Shown piece by piece: positions 25,370 to 36,069 of a DNA stretch of 64,000 nt (its first letter is position 1; each line of letters starts with the position of its first letter). The DNA comes from Anniella stebbinsi (taxonomy: Eukaryota; Chordata; Lepidosauria; Squamata; Anniellidae), in contig JARDYH010000003.1 of NCBI GenBank assembly GCA_029215795.1, positions 175,472,382-175,536,381 on the forward strand, given 5' to 3'. A model generated the notes under the pieces. It did not search any database. It saw only the letters and a program-made list of their open reading frames with translations, and was not told where the DNA came from. Made by a program: the position numbers and the translations under genes.

Positions 25370-25680
25370 CTATGGGTGCCTCTAGACGGGCGCTTTTCCC
25401 CGTGGTGGCTTCAGAGTGGTGGAAGGTGATTTACATGACACTGCCGCCACGCCAAAGCCATCTAGGGGCAAAGCTCCAAAGCTCCACTCTAAAAAAGTCT
25501 GGCATTTACCCTGACTTTTTTAGCTTGGAGCAAGGCAACAACGGCATCTATCGTCTCTCACTCTATGACAACCACTGATTGGTTGCCATGGGCTGGGCAG
25601 GGCAGGGACCAGCGAGCCATAAGCTCGCTGCCCCACCTCCACCCCCTTGTAAAAAATAAAATGAAAAACTAAAACTACAG
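25370..25680. other. Possible MITE, unclassified
   Basis: GGGTGCCTCTAGACGGGCGC starts a GC-richer patch. CTCTAAAAAAGTCTGGCATT and TGACTTTTTTAGCTTGGAG pair imperfectly. Confidence 0.35.
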
Positions 25681-25992
25681 TCGGCCAAGACTAGGCTGAC
25701 AACCGTTACCCAGAGGACCTTTTCTTCTGCCGCTCCCAGACTGTGGAATGGCCTGCCGGAGGAGACTCGTAAACTTAACAGTCTTTTAGAATTTAAGGAA
25801 GCTATAAAGACTGTTCTCTTCCGGCAGGCATATCCAGTGGAATTTTAGAATGTTTTTAGGATGTGTTTATGATGCTTTAATGCAGTTTTAATCATGTGTG
25901 CCATGTTTTAATCAGCTTTATGTATTTTATCATATTTTATATTTACTGTTGTTCCCCGCCTCAAGCCAAATGGAGAGGCGGGTAAGAAATAA

Positions 25993-26036
<44 letters not shown>

Positions 26037-26037
26037 C
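25680..26037 (+). mobile_element. LINE 3' end with (ATT)n tail
   Basis: CAGAGGACCTTTTCTTCTGC and CCAGACTGTGGAATGGCCTG encode QRTFSSAAPRLWNGLP-like sequence. Then comes a 3' UTR ending CCCCGCCTCAAGCCAAATGG, AGGCGGGTAAGAAATAAA and (ATT)15. Same family as 23588. Confidence 0.82.
25992..26036 (+). repeat. (ATT)n microsatellite
   Basis: About 15 units; the tail of the LINE at 25680. Confidence 0.95.
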
Positions 26038-26367
26038 TTGGAGGAGGGGGCGGATGCTCCCAGGTGCCCCTAAAGCTGCTGCTCATGCTCTGGTGGGAGG
26101 GAACAGTGGCAGCAAGAAAGCCTGCTGTGGCGCTCCTCCCACTGTAGATGGGCGGAAGGAACGCAAATGTGGGGCGCGCCGTCTACTGCTGCACTGCTGC
26201 CCTGACATTGTGAAGATGAGGGCTATACTACTGTTGCTACTACTATTACTATTTTGATCAACAAAGGCATACCCATAACACTTTGTTTGCAGGGAATACA
26301 TGCTCTGGAATCTTATATGGGGTAGCCAATGATGCTCCTTCCACCAATGGAACAGAAACCAAAGGCA

Positions 26368-26392
26368 GATTGATTGATTGATTGATTGATTG
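26368..26392 (+). repeat. (GATT)n microsatellite
   Basis: About 6 units, at the tail of a SINE. Confidence 0.95.
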
Positions 26393-26620
26393 AAACATTT
26401 ATATTTATATCCCACCTTTTTTCTCCTTTAGGAACTCAAGGCGGAGTTCATAATCCTCCTCCCCATTTTATCCTCACAACAATAACCCTGTGAGGTGGGT
26501 GGGCTGAGAATCTGTGACTGGCCCAAAGTCACCCAGTGAGCTTCTATGAGTGGGAACTAGAACCTGGATCTCCTGACTCCCGGTCCAACACTCTAGCTAC
26601 TACGCCACACTGGCTCCTTC
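26390..26620 (-). mobile_element. tRNA-derived SINE, minus strand
   Basis: On the minus strand it starts GGAGCCAGTGTGGCGTAGTA (A-box-like), has a worn B-box near AGGTTCTAGTTCCC, CTCACTGGGTGACTTTGGGC in the body, and a GGTGGGATATAAATAT tail. A (GATT)n tract lies at its tail side. Confidence 0.75.
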
Positions 26621-26669
26621 CCCTGGCATGTTCCCCAAACCTGCTCTGCAGAGAGTAGAGTTGAGGAAA

Positions 26670-26848
26670 GGAGGGGACGTAGCTTGGTGGTGGAGCACAT
26701 GGATTGCAGAAAGTCAAAGGTTCAATCCCCAGCTTCTCCAGGTAGGATTGGGAAAATTCCTACCTGAAAACCTGGAGAGCCAATGCTAGTCAGTATTGAC
26801 AAGAGTCTGGCTCAGTATAAGGCAGCTGCCTATGTTCCTATGACCATT
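26670..26848 (+). mobile_element. tRNA-derived SINE, plus strand
   Basis: A-box region ACGTAGCTTGGTGGTGGAGC, B-box GGTTCAATCCC (near 26720), then CCTGAAAACCTGGAGAGCC and TATAAGGCAGCTGCCTATG. Same family as 60378. Confidence 0.8.
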
Positions 26849-27080
26849 GGGGGTGGGATGCTACATTCAGCCACTGCATTGGAACCTCACTTGCATTCTT
26901 CCTTCCTAGGCCCTTGGACTGCTGCCTTCCTTGCCAGAAAGCTTCCTGTACAGTGTTGGGAAGTACTTAGACCAGGATCTGACTAGCGATGGATAGATTA
27001 GTCTACTCATGTCAGTTTTGCATATGTTGATTCACAAATCCATTCCGCCCCATTGCCACTTTTATCAGTGAATATGTATA

Positions 27081-27115
27081 TGTTTGTGTGTGTATCTGTG
27101 TGTGTGTGTGTATGT

Positions 27116-27156
<41 letters not shown>
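27081..27156 (+). repeat. (GT)n microsatellite, interrupted
   Basis: GT tract with TA interruptions. Confidence 0.95.
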
Positions 27157-28721
27157 GCACAAACAATCATATTTAAACTTGTATTTAAATACTTTTTAAA
27201 ATACTTTTTCACAAAATACAAATTTCTAAATATATATTTTTTCAAACTATACCATTCTATCTTAGAATATGCATTTTCATCCACATTTTGGAATTTATTT
27301 ATTTATTTAGTTGAGAACTACATCGCAAAATTCAAAGAAGTGTGAAATAGGAGGAAGAGCTCAGTTTCTGATCTGCACATTAGTCAGGGACATGTGAAAT
27401 AGCTCACTTTGCCTCAAAATCCTTGAGCATCCATAGTTCCAGCCCACCAGGACATAAGGGAGAGCCAATGGCTATATCAGAACAGATGGCTATCTCAGCC
27501 ACGGCAGCCCCAAAAAGCTAGGATGACACAAGGAGGAGAAGAGGACCCCCCTCCTTTCCATTCTGTGCTTCAGTCTGACCATCATCTCTATGGGGAAGTT
27601 AGCTGCCCCTTGAATTGTGCCAGCCAATGTATCATTCTATTGCCCAGGACTAATTGATAGAATCACTCCTGCAGGTTATTAGCTGTGTGGACAGCCATAG
27701 TAAGAGCCCATCGGTGTATCTAAAATAGGGGATCAAGTACATTGCATGACTGCATACAATACTGAAAATTAGCATTGTGAATACGAGCTGTGAGCCAAAA
27801 TCAGAACAAAACAAAACTACCACATGGCTTGATATTAGCAAAAATTGTCCAGCCTGGTTTAAACCTAGCAGGCAACATCCCAGTGTAACTCCACAGAGAC
27901 ACAAGACAGCTGTCATGAATTGAAAAGCAGTACAGTAAATAAATGTCGGTTTCTCCTTTGTGCAAAGTAGATGTTTACAAATGGCATATTATGCTAATGT
28001 AATGTCTCCCTCACTGAATCACTGTCAACCAGTGCCTGAATTGGGGGTGTAGAGGCAGCAGTGCCATAACCCCACTTTTGACTGCAGCTCAGCTGTCAAA
28101 AAGAATGAAAAATCCATGTATACAATCATCACGTTCCATCTCATTTCAAATGCTGCAGACAACATAATGACCTCCTCTCCACAAACCTTTTTAGATCAGG
28201 CAAATAGTTTTCTATTAAATTTTGTTGTGGTTGAGTGGATTGCATGGATCTCCCATTCCCCCTTTAAAACTGACCTTAATATTTTATTTATTGTTTAAGG
28301 GATAATGTTCATGGCAGAGGAATATATGAGGCAATAAATGGCTTGTGCAGGTAATTAAATGCTGAACCAAAGCCGGGACTACTGATAACCATAAAAGCCA
28401 TTTATTTTGACTATACTCCAAAGCCTTGCACTACAGTTATTACATGGGGGGAGGCAAGATCGAGCCTGCTTGCTACAGGACTGAAGACGAGAAAGAATAA
28501 CACAGCACATTTATTGCCTTGGAGGGATAGAGCTCATGTTGCTTTCCCCTCCCCGCTTTAGAAGATCACTTTGAAGACAGGCCAGAGACATGCATGACTA
28601 TTATGTCCAGCCATTATAAAGTTTTTAATAAAGTCCTTGATGGGTTTTAAAAATTAATGACTTTTTATGATAGAACACTACAAAGCTTAACTCTGAATGC
28701 ATTTTTTTCCTACCATGTATG

Positions 28722-28929
28722 TAGAGATGTGAAGATTTGGAGAAAAAACAAGAATTGGGGGACCTGGGGGGCGGGATTGGACCCAGAAAAGTTAGGAATA
28801 AATGTTTTTTCTCTGTTTTTTTCCAGACATTTTGGGGGCAAAACAACAACAACAACAACATTTCCCCCCTCCATTTTTTCTGGGGTTTTGTCCAGTTAAA
28901 AAAAACAAAAAACCCTTCACATCTCTACT
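28722..28929 (+). mobile_element. Inverted-ended element, possibly hAT-like
   Basis: Ends TAGAGATGTGAAGA and TTCACATCTCTA pair. The 8-bp flanks do not match, so the target duplication is lost or the family differs. The interior contains (AAC)n. Confidence 0.55.
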
Positions 28930-30034
28930 TTTACCCCAAAGTCCCGACATTTGAGAGATCTGAAGGTGTAACTAGAAAAAGCAATCCAGAAAGTCATACT
29001 GCAACAAACTGAAGCAGTTTTTCATCTTTGCAAAATGGGATTCTTTTCTTTTCTTTTTCCTTTTCTGTCTTTGGGGTTGGGGATTCATGATACATTGAAC
29101 TGTGACATGTGGACAAATCTTTGAGGTGAAACTGTATAACGCATGCATATACAAAACAATCTGAGCAGCTTGCCCAAGATCCTACAAAACCCAACATTAC
29201 GAGGGGGATAACAGGATTCCCATTCCTGTGTTTGCCTCACAGCACCAATGTAGATGGTTCTGGGAGGGAGATTTGCCAGGGAGAAAAGGTGGATGGGAGG
29301 AAATCTTTTCATCATTCCCCACACCTCCTGTTTCTCTCCTGCATATCTCCACCAGTCTTCCCCCCAACATTTTCTGTTTTTCCCTCAGTTGGGTCTGAGG
29401 GCAGAAGAAACCTGTCTGTGAAGAAATGCAGCATTTGCTGACTCAGCAGATATTTGTGGAGAAGAATTGACACAGGTGGAAAGGGGCAAGCACTTACACC
29501 CTGCTGATTCTCTCTTGAACATGCGTCTCTCTGCCTTACATTTGTGTTAACCAGCTCTTGCGTGTTTGGAAAATATGTGTTTGCTTGTGTAACGTATTGT
29601 TCCACCTGAAGTAGTGACAATACTACTGATAACACTGCACTTTCTGACTTTTTGGATGTGCCTACACAGCTGTTATTCCTGAAATGAACTGAACAAATGC
29701 TTTTGACACCCTACTCTGTGCCTGCATGCAAGAATACTTGTGAGTAAAGCTGAGTGTGGTCTTCTTCTTCTTCTGATGACATTGTGTGCATGTGGGACTG
29801 GTAAATGCTCTATCTGTTTTGCCCTTTTTGTTTTTCTCTGCTAATTGCCTCTCAAACAGGAGCCAGCAATACCAAATAATCCCATCAGAAAGGAAGATAA
29901 TACTGGGATGTGGCATGCAACTTTTCCAAGCATTAAAGGGTTCAGTTGGTGATGTGCATAAACTGGCATGATACATTTTGATACCAACTGAAGGTCAATT
30001 TTAAAGAATTGCTTCAATAGCTGCTAAAACCTAC

Positions 30035-30226
30035 CTGATTCCATCCGTCCATTTTCATACTCTTCTGGGTTTTCAGCAGTGTTATATTGCGGAAAAGGCT
30101 GATTGCTGAAAAGATTGTCACACAATAAGCTACGGCAAAGCTTTTTGAGGAACCGCAAAACATAACCAATGCTGTTCACTACCGGAAGGCTCAAGAGGTG
30201 CTGTTTTCCATCAAAAGAAGCAGAAA
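30035..30226 (-). CDS. SCML4: SCML4 exon, SLED domain second half
   Basis: The 192-nt exon was found by translating the gap between neighbouring exons. It has an ATCCCCAG acceptor and a TCAG/GTAGG donor. It encodes SASFDGKQHLLSLPVV, NSIGYVLRFLKKLCRSLL, then CDNLFSNQPFPQYN and TAENPEEYENGRMES. The first part completes the SLED domain (the SIGYVLRFLKKLCRSLL helix region). The acidic tail after it is less constrained. It enters and leaves in phase 1, as its neighbours require. A (CA)n(TA)n tract lies only about 50 bp upstream of the acceptor, inside the intron, where length change could affect the branch-point region. Confidence 0.94.
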
Positions 30227-30276
30227 CTGGGGATGAAATGAGGAAGAATTAGGGGAGTCATTCAACATAAGCAATA

Positions 30277-30295
30277 ACACACACACACACACACG

Positions 30296-30342
<47 letters not shown>
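30277..30342 (+). repeat. (CA)n(TA)n microsatellite
   Basis: About 22 CA and 11 TA units, some 50 bp upstream of an SCML4 splice acceptor on the minus strand. Confidence 0.95.
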
Positions 30343-30830
30343 GAAACAGACTGGGCACTGTTCTTTTGTTGGCCTCACTGAGAGTTGCGTGGCTTTTAAG
30401 CAAATGCTGATAACTGTGAACTCTTGGCCTTTGGGCCATTCACTAAATAAATACATGAAGGACTAAAGTAGTACAGCATAACATTGATTGTTGCTGCTCT
30501 AAATATATTACTGAAAGAGGCGAGTCAGAATTTCTCTTCCAGAGCCCCAGTGTGAATTGCCTCCAAATCCATTTACAAACTTAGATGTTAGTTCATCTCT
30601 TTGTGCTGAGCTAAACTTAATCATCAGAACATGATGAAAACTGTACTCTGAGCATGGTTTCCTGCAATCTTGGAGCATTGGACTAATTTAGGCTGACCAG
30701 GTGGCTTGGGATTTCCCGGTCCTAACCGGGAATCCAGGGGCAAACCGGCCCAACCGGGGGGCGGGGGGGCAAACCGGGGTGGCGGGGGGTCACGCGGCGG
30801 TGGCAGCAAGCAAGGAGCGGCGGTAGACCC

Positions 30831-30928
30831 GGCGGCGGAGGAGCCCGGGAAGCGGCCGCCCCAGCAGGTAAGCACGAAGGGGGGCACTTACCTGCTGGGG
30901 CGGCCGCTTCCCGGGCTCCTCCGCCGCC
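30831..30928. repeat. Perfect 42-bp-arm palindrome
   Basis: Arms 30831-30872 and 30887-30928 are exact reverse complements (left begins GGCGGCGGAGGAGCCCGGGA) with a 14-nt spacer. It lies inside the GC-rich hAT MITE. Confidence 0.95.
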
Positions 30929-31036
30929 TTCGCCGCTGCTGCCGGGCTCGTAAGGCCAGAGGCCGCGCGGAAGAGGCAGGAGAGGGCCGGATCCAGAAGT
31001 GACGTAACCGGCCCTCTCCCGCCTCTTCCGCACGGG

Positions 31037-31130
31037 CGACGGAGGACCCTGCGCGGCCGCGCGGGCGGCGACGGAGGACTCGGCGCGGCCACGCGGGCGG
31101 CGACGGAGGACCCTGCGCGGGCGGCGGAGG
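31037..31130 (+). repeat. GC-rich minisatellite, about 2.5 units
   Basis: The motif GACGGAGGACCCTGCGCGG recurs with small changes, separated by GCGGGCGGC. It is part of the GC-rich hAT element. Confidence 0.8.
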
Positions 31131-32552
31131 AACCCGGCGGTAGGTCCAGGCTGGTTTTTTTTTGGGGGGGTGGCTTGGGGGGGGGTTGTTTTGGGTGGAG
31201 GGGACGGGGGGGACCGGGATTTTGATTTTTAAAATCTGGTCACCCTAGACTAATTTACACAGTTACTTTCGGGGGATTTCTATCCACCCACTCCAATCTA
31301 TGGTGACATTCTTTTTGTTGTTGTTGCTCACACAGGTGACAAAGAAGAGCTAATTGTCTTTTCCAAGAATTTGTAATGGCACAATACATCAGAGCTGAAA
31401 GCATTGCAGATAGGTGGCATACATACATACCCACACATATAATAGATAAATAGACTGCCTCTATTTCCCACTTGTAGTGGAAAATATTACAATGGAATGG
31501 GGAAATGGCCCTAAAATTGGTTTTCAACTGATCTATACATGCCAGTGGTTGGGCTCAGATCTGAATAGAAACAAACTTGTATCTTTTATTTAGTGTATCT
31601 ATAATCTATGCCATTTGCTGTTGTAGATCAAAAGCAGTTCATCATGACTGTTTAGACATGCTGGAAAGTTGTTCTGTTTTGTTATTGTTGCACTAAGAGC
31701 TCAGGACAAACCAGGGTTTGTACTGATGACTTCTGTGCTTTGTCTTCCGGCAAAGAAAAAAACACTGCTCTCAGTACATGTATTTATCTTCCAGTTTTGG
31801 TGGTTCAATTCTCAGTCTAGTCTCAGGACCCAAGGCAAATGGATTTGCAGCCTGAACCCCTAAGTCTATCAACCTATTAATTTTAAGAGAAAATCAAACA
31901 TATTCATACTATAAGGAAAGAGTGGTCCTTATTGGACATAACTGATTGACATGTTTTCAAGAATTAGCTAAAATAATTTCTTGATCATGTGGAGCTTTGG
32001 AGTGCTTTCAATAGGGGTTCAAACTGGGATCAGAGAGCCTGCAGCAGAAATGAAACTGGAAATAGAATTAAATGTTGCACAGCAGAATAAAGCTCATGAA
32101 GGGTTCCAGTGACACAGTAAAAATTGTATAATTGGTGTAGCAAAGCAGGTCTTATCTAGATCCACGTCTATAAACTAAACAATTACAGTGTATTTGTTCT
32201 TCTCATTTATCTGAATAAGATGGCCTAAACCTTTTAATCCCTCATTTCCATGCACTTTTAGAAACATGAACCGTTGAATGTGTGGGTGTTTTGAAAAAAC
32301 AAACAAACCCACAAACCAATATGAGTCAAAAGCACATTAGCAAATGAAAAAAGTATCATCCTAGCTTTATTTATTACATTTCTACAATGCCCGATAGCAA
32401 AAGCTCTTTGGGAGATTCACAACAGTTGTATAATAACTACACAGTATCTGGGTTCTTTAAGTGGAATGTGATCAATGAAAAAGAGGGTTACATATTTCAG
32501 TGGATGTCTTGTTCCATTTACAGCAAAGAACTTGTCAGCACTCATTAGGAGC

Positions 32553-32660
32553 TTCAAAATAATAAAGAATTTTGTGGCACCTTAAAGATGAACAAATATA
32601 TTATGGCACAAGCTTTTCTCAACTAGAGTCATTAGACACAAGAAGTGTTGTTAGTTGGCA
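32553..32660 (+). repeat. Interspersed repeat, same family as 4592
   Basis: TTTTGTGGCACCTTAAAGAT, then TTATGGCACAAGCTTTTC and AGAGTCATTAGACAC. Confidence 0.55.
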
Positions 32661-32819
32661 AGTACATGGGCGTAGAGAGAGAAAGGTTAACAAAGAGATC
32701 AGATGGAAATGCAATGCAAAAAATAAAGGCTGTGGCAATTATGTTACATCTTCGATGTATTTAAAATTAGCACAGTGACCCCTCAGAACAGCAGTAATGG
32801 ATGATTACTGAGTTACTTC

Positions 32820-33655
32820 TAGGGATGTGCATGGAGGCCAAAAATCAGATCGAAATCAGAATCGGACCTTCAGATTTTGAAAAATACCAAATCGGAAAAA
32901 TTGGGGGTCCATTGTATTGTATCGAACCTGATACCGATATTAAAATTGGATGTCCGATTTTTGAATCAGACGCCATTTTGAATTATTTTCCCTATAGCCT
33001 ATACAGATATGCCTATAACTTTTTTTATTTTTAAAGATAGAAGGATGAAACTTGGCCACATTGCAGATGGGTTTGAGGTACTTATCTGTGAGAAATTTCA
33101 GAAAGATAGCACCATGCATGTTGTGGCTATGAATTTGTTAGTAATGAACCAGGAATGCCTATAACTTTTTTATTTTAAAAGATTCATGTATGAAACTTTG
33201 CCACATTACAGATGGTATGTTGGGACTCATGTGTGTGAAATTTCAGAACCATAGGTGATTTCCTTTGGTGGCAATTAATTTTTGAAAAATGGGTAGCAGA
33301 GGGGGGAAGACATTTATGCCTTCAACTTTTTTTTATTTTTAAAGATCCAAACATGAAACTTGTCCACATTAGAGATACCACTTTAATTGACATGTGTGAG
33401 AAATTTCAGAACCATAGCTTCAAGCATGTAGTGGCAAGGTATTTTTTTATTTTTAAAGATAAAATAGGCTATGGGAAAAATCATTCAAAATGGTGTCCAA
33501 TTTTCTGACTTTTTCCTATTAAAATCTGAGACAAAAATATCAGATTGGAAAAAATTGCCTCTCCAAATTTTTGTATCGGAATCGGTATCAGATGTCTGAT
33601 ATCCTCCAATTTTAATCGGAATCAGATATCGGATCCGATACAATGCACATCCCTA
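32820..33655 (+). mobile_element. hAT-type MITE, 836 bp, distinct family
   Basis: Ends TAGGGATGTGCATGG and CAATGCACATCCCTA, with a perfect 8-bp target duplication GTTACTTC (32812-32819 and 33656-33663). The interior is AT-rich with a repeated module (TATGCCTATAACTTTTTT, then a run ending GAAATTTCAGA) seen about three times. It has no open frame of note. Confidence 0.95.
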
Positions 33656-34399
33656 GTTACTTCACTTAGTTATTCACAAAGTTGTGAATTGTTACTTTGC
33701 TTTCTTGTCAAAGCAAGACACACATGGCTTGGGAAAAGCCCAGAAAGGAGACTGAATATGTCTAGAGGTCCTTCCTATTCCACAATTTCAGAGCCTGGCT
33801 TACACTTCAAGTAAGGGACCATGCCTAACAGGTAAAATGAAGTAACACCTCTTGTTCAATTTTCCATTTGGCATTCCATTAGTTTGCCTATTTGCTTCTA
33901 AAGTAGGAACACAACTGAACAATAAGATTTTGGAATGAAATTTGGCACAGCTCTATGTTTCAAGTTCAAATGCTAGCTCAAATCCTTCACTCTTTGTCAA
34001 ATGTCCCTTGAAGTCTGAAATATTAGAAGTACTGAAACTTAGACTGCATTTCAAAAATGAACTTCAGCTCAACCCCACACATATTTTCAAGTGAGACATG
34101 AAGGATGCAAAACACAATGCATTGTGATATCTCCTTCAAAGATTTCAATGTATAAAACTTGGTGTGCATTCTTGGAAAGCCATTATATATTTCATGTTTG
34201 AAGACCAGCTAATTACAGACACTTGTTTTCAAGGGTGGGGTGCAAAATATAATGTAATGTAACATCTGAAGTGAAGCCCCTCAAACAGCTTTGCTAGTTT
34301 TTATCAATGGAAATTAGATGAAAGACTAATTCACAGCTAATGCTAATGCTTTTAAGACCAGAGATAATGCTATCAGATAATACTCTAGCACTGTTTTAC

Positions 34400-34600
34400 C
34401 TGACACCATTTCGCCTCCATAGCCCTGTTTGACAAGTGAGAAGACTATTTTTTGCTGGTGTGCGCAGTCAATGCAAGCTTGAACTGCCTGCTGTAGCACC
34501 ATGGAAGGACGTTCAGGTCCAAAATGGTCTGGAAGTTGCTGCACTTTCTTTCGCTCAAGGTAGGGTCCCACATTGGCTTGCTTGTTGACATAAATGCAGA
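34400..34600 (-). CDS. SCML4: SCML4 exon, SLED domain first half
   Basis: The 201-nt exon has a CTGTCTGCAG acceptor and a TCAG/GTAAAA donor. After the split Val it encodes CIYVNKQANVGPYLERKKV, then QQLPDHFGPERPSMVLQQAV, QACIDCAHQQKIVFSLVKQ and GYGGEMVS. This is the first part of the SLED (Scm-like embedded) domain, reported to bind double-stranded DNA in SCML2. It is the most conserved block of the gene in the window and the main reason for the call. It ends with one base of the next Val codon, so phases fit on both sides. The 3.4 kb intron upstream and 4.2 kb intron downstream are the shortest of the locus. Confidence 0.95.
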
Positions 34601-34904
34601 CTGCAGACAGAGAAATATCCCAGTGTGGTTATCAAAACAGGGCTCAAAAGCATCACAAGATGACATCTCTTTTTTATATAGTTGCATTGTCTTGAAGAAA
34701 GGCAAACAGCATTTGGGTATGTTGGGACCAGGGTTTTTTTCATGCAATCTGCTACTGTTAATAAGACCAGGTAGGAGTGGAGACCCAGGGATGGGGTCCA
34801 GATTACAAACCATAAGGAATTAATTAAAATACTGAAGGATGGGTATGCACTATATCATACTCTATTATCTACTGTTACCATATTTGGTAATATTTGATTC
34901 AGGC

Positions 34905-34970
34905 TGCAATCCTGTACCCACTTACCTGGGAGTATGTCCCATTGAACTCAGTGGGAATTACTACTGTAAA
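34905..34970 (+). repeat. Fragment of a palindromic interspersed repeat
   Basis: GCTGCAATCCTGTACCCACT then CCATTGAACTCAGTGGGA. Related words occur near 9330, 15090 and 63090. Confidence 0.55.
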
Positions 34971-34975
34971 TAGAA

Positions 34976-35345
34976 GAACATAAGAAGAGCCCTGCTGGAT
35001 CAGATCAAGGGTAAATCTAGTCCAGTACTCTGTTCACACAGTGGCCAACCAGCTGGCCATGGGAAACCCACAAGCAGGACATGAGTGCAACAGCACCTTT
35101 ATGAAGGTTCCCTTGCCGCTGATACTGGAGGTAGCACATAGTAGCCATTGATAGCCTTCTCCAGAAAATTGCCCAATCCCCTTTTAAAGACATCCAATTT
35201 GGTGGGTATCACTACATCTTGTGGTAGTGAATTCCATAGCTTAACTATGCACTGTGTGAAGAAATACTTCCCTTTATCTGTCCTGAACATCCCATCAATC
35301 AGCTTCATAGATGACCCCGGGTTCTAGGATTATGAGGGAGAGGGA
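34976..35345 (-). mobile_element. CR1-type LINE 3' fragment
   Basis: GAACATAAGAAGAGCCCTGC at the left. The minus strand still encodes FRTDKGKYFFTQCIVKLWN and SLPQDVVIPTKLDVFKRGL, the C-terminus of CR1 ORF2. Confidence 0.88.
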
Positions 35346-35710
35346 GAAATACTTAAACTGTACAAAACAGTGTGTGGATGGGATTATTCATGAAAGAATA
35401 CTTTCATCTGCAAAGCTACGTTTACCCCTGAAAGGCTGCTCACCAATAAAATAATGCCACCTTGATTTCTGTTCTCACCTGTTCACAATATATCTTGCAT
35501 TCTTGAGTCAGTCCTATCACCTTTAACTAACTGGAAATAAAGGCATGTTAAATTGCTTGAAGTGGTTATCATCCATTCATTATCTAGTTGCAATACATCT
35601 AATTCCTTGAATAAGAGACAGCCCCTCATAAGAAAGTACATACCCTTTCTCCAAAAAGGGCCTCTCCTAACTGATGGGCACTGGGGTACATTTACAAAGA
35701 AATTCTCCAA

Positions 35711-36069
35711 GGCAGGATCTACACGTCGTCCTCGATGCGCCCTCCCTGCACCACAAGTCGCTTGGAGCGCTTCACCCCGTCTAGTGTGGCTCAAGCCTCA
35801 GAGGCTCTGCCTGCGGCCGCGCCGCCGCAGCCACCACCCTTTCATCCAGACCGGTCCCAGGGAGGGAGGAGGGAGGGGGAAGGGTTGTAAACAAAAGCCA
35901 GTGATTGGGAGAGAGATTTCCAATTGCTAGCTTTTGTTTACAACCCTCCCTCCTCCCTCCAGCTGGGATGAAAGGGCGGCGGCGGCGGCGAGAGCACGAT
36001 GAAGTGCAGCGCTCCAAAGCGGCTTGTGGCACAGGGAGGGTGCATCGAGGACGATGTGTAGATCTGGCC
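35711..36069. mobile_element. Fold-back MITE, GC-rich arms
   Basis: The whole element folds: ends GGCAGGATCTACACGTCGTC and, inward from the right, GGCCAGATCTACACATCGTC, followed by matching TCGATGC-CCCTCCCTG blocks. In the centre, TTGTAAACAAAAGC pairs with GCTTTTGTTTACAA. Flanks are CAA and CAG. The interior is rich in CGG units. The ends resemble those of the smaller MITEs at 8982, 23531, 24377 and 38624. Confidence 0.8.

Larger units (their letters stand above)
20557..30034 (-). other. SCML4: SCML4 intron, 9.5 kb
   Basis: GT-AG intron on the minus strand. It holds a small inverted-ended MITE (21579-21805), a MITE split by a LINE end (23531-23996), another LINE end (24003-24365), a MITE with a second MITE inside (24377-24719), a LINE 3' end with (ATT)n tail (25680-26037) and two tRNA-derived SINEs (26390-26848). 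There is also an inverted-ended element at 28722-28929. Nothing nameable was seen in 20600-21570, 21810-23520 apart from a GATA/GA tract, 24725-25370, 27160-28715 and 28935-30030. Confidence 0.8.
30689..31247 (+). mobile_element. GC-rich hAT-type MITE with internal palindromes
   Basis: Ends TAGGCTGACCAGG and CTGGTCACCCTA, with a perfect 8-bp target duplication GACTAATT (30681-30688 and 31248-31255). The interior is very GC- and CpG-rich. It holds a 42-bp-arm perfect palindrome (30831-30928), a second inverted pair (about 30968-31031) and a short tandem repeat rich in GGCGACGGAGGA (31037-31130). Only the ends resemble the 320-bp family. Confidence 0.93.
30227..34399 (-). other. SCML4: SCML4 intron, 4.2 kb
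   Basis: GT-AG intron on the minus strand. It holds a (CA)n(TA)n tract, the GC-rich hAT element 30689-31247, an interspersed repeat near 32553 and the 836-bp hAT MITE 32820-33655. I see nothing nameable in 31250-32550 or 33665-34395. Confidence 0.8.

Noticed and set aside
25898..26257. 119-codon frame with poly-Leu
   Set aside because: Translation of the (ATT)n tail of a LINE and flanking sequence.
26670..26760. tRNA gene candidate (A- and B-box-like motifs)
   Set aside because: The sequence continues into the known SINE body and tail and cannot form a full cloverleaf. It is a tRNA-derived SINE.
30624..31092. Overlapping Pro/Gly-rich frames and a CpG-island-like promoter
   Set aside because: The stretch is bounded by hAT ends and a perfect 8-bp duplication, and the frames are low-complexity products of GC-rich repeats.
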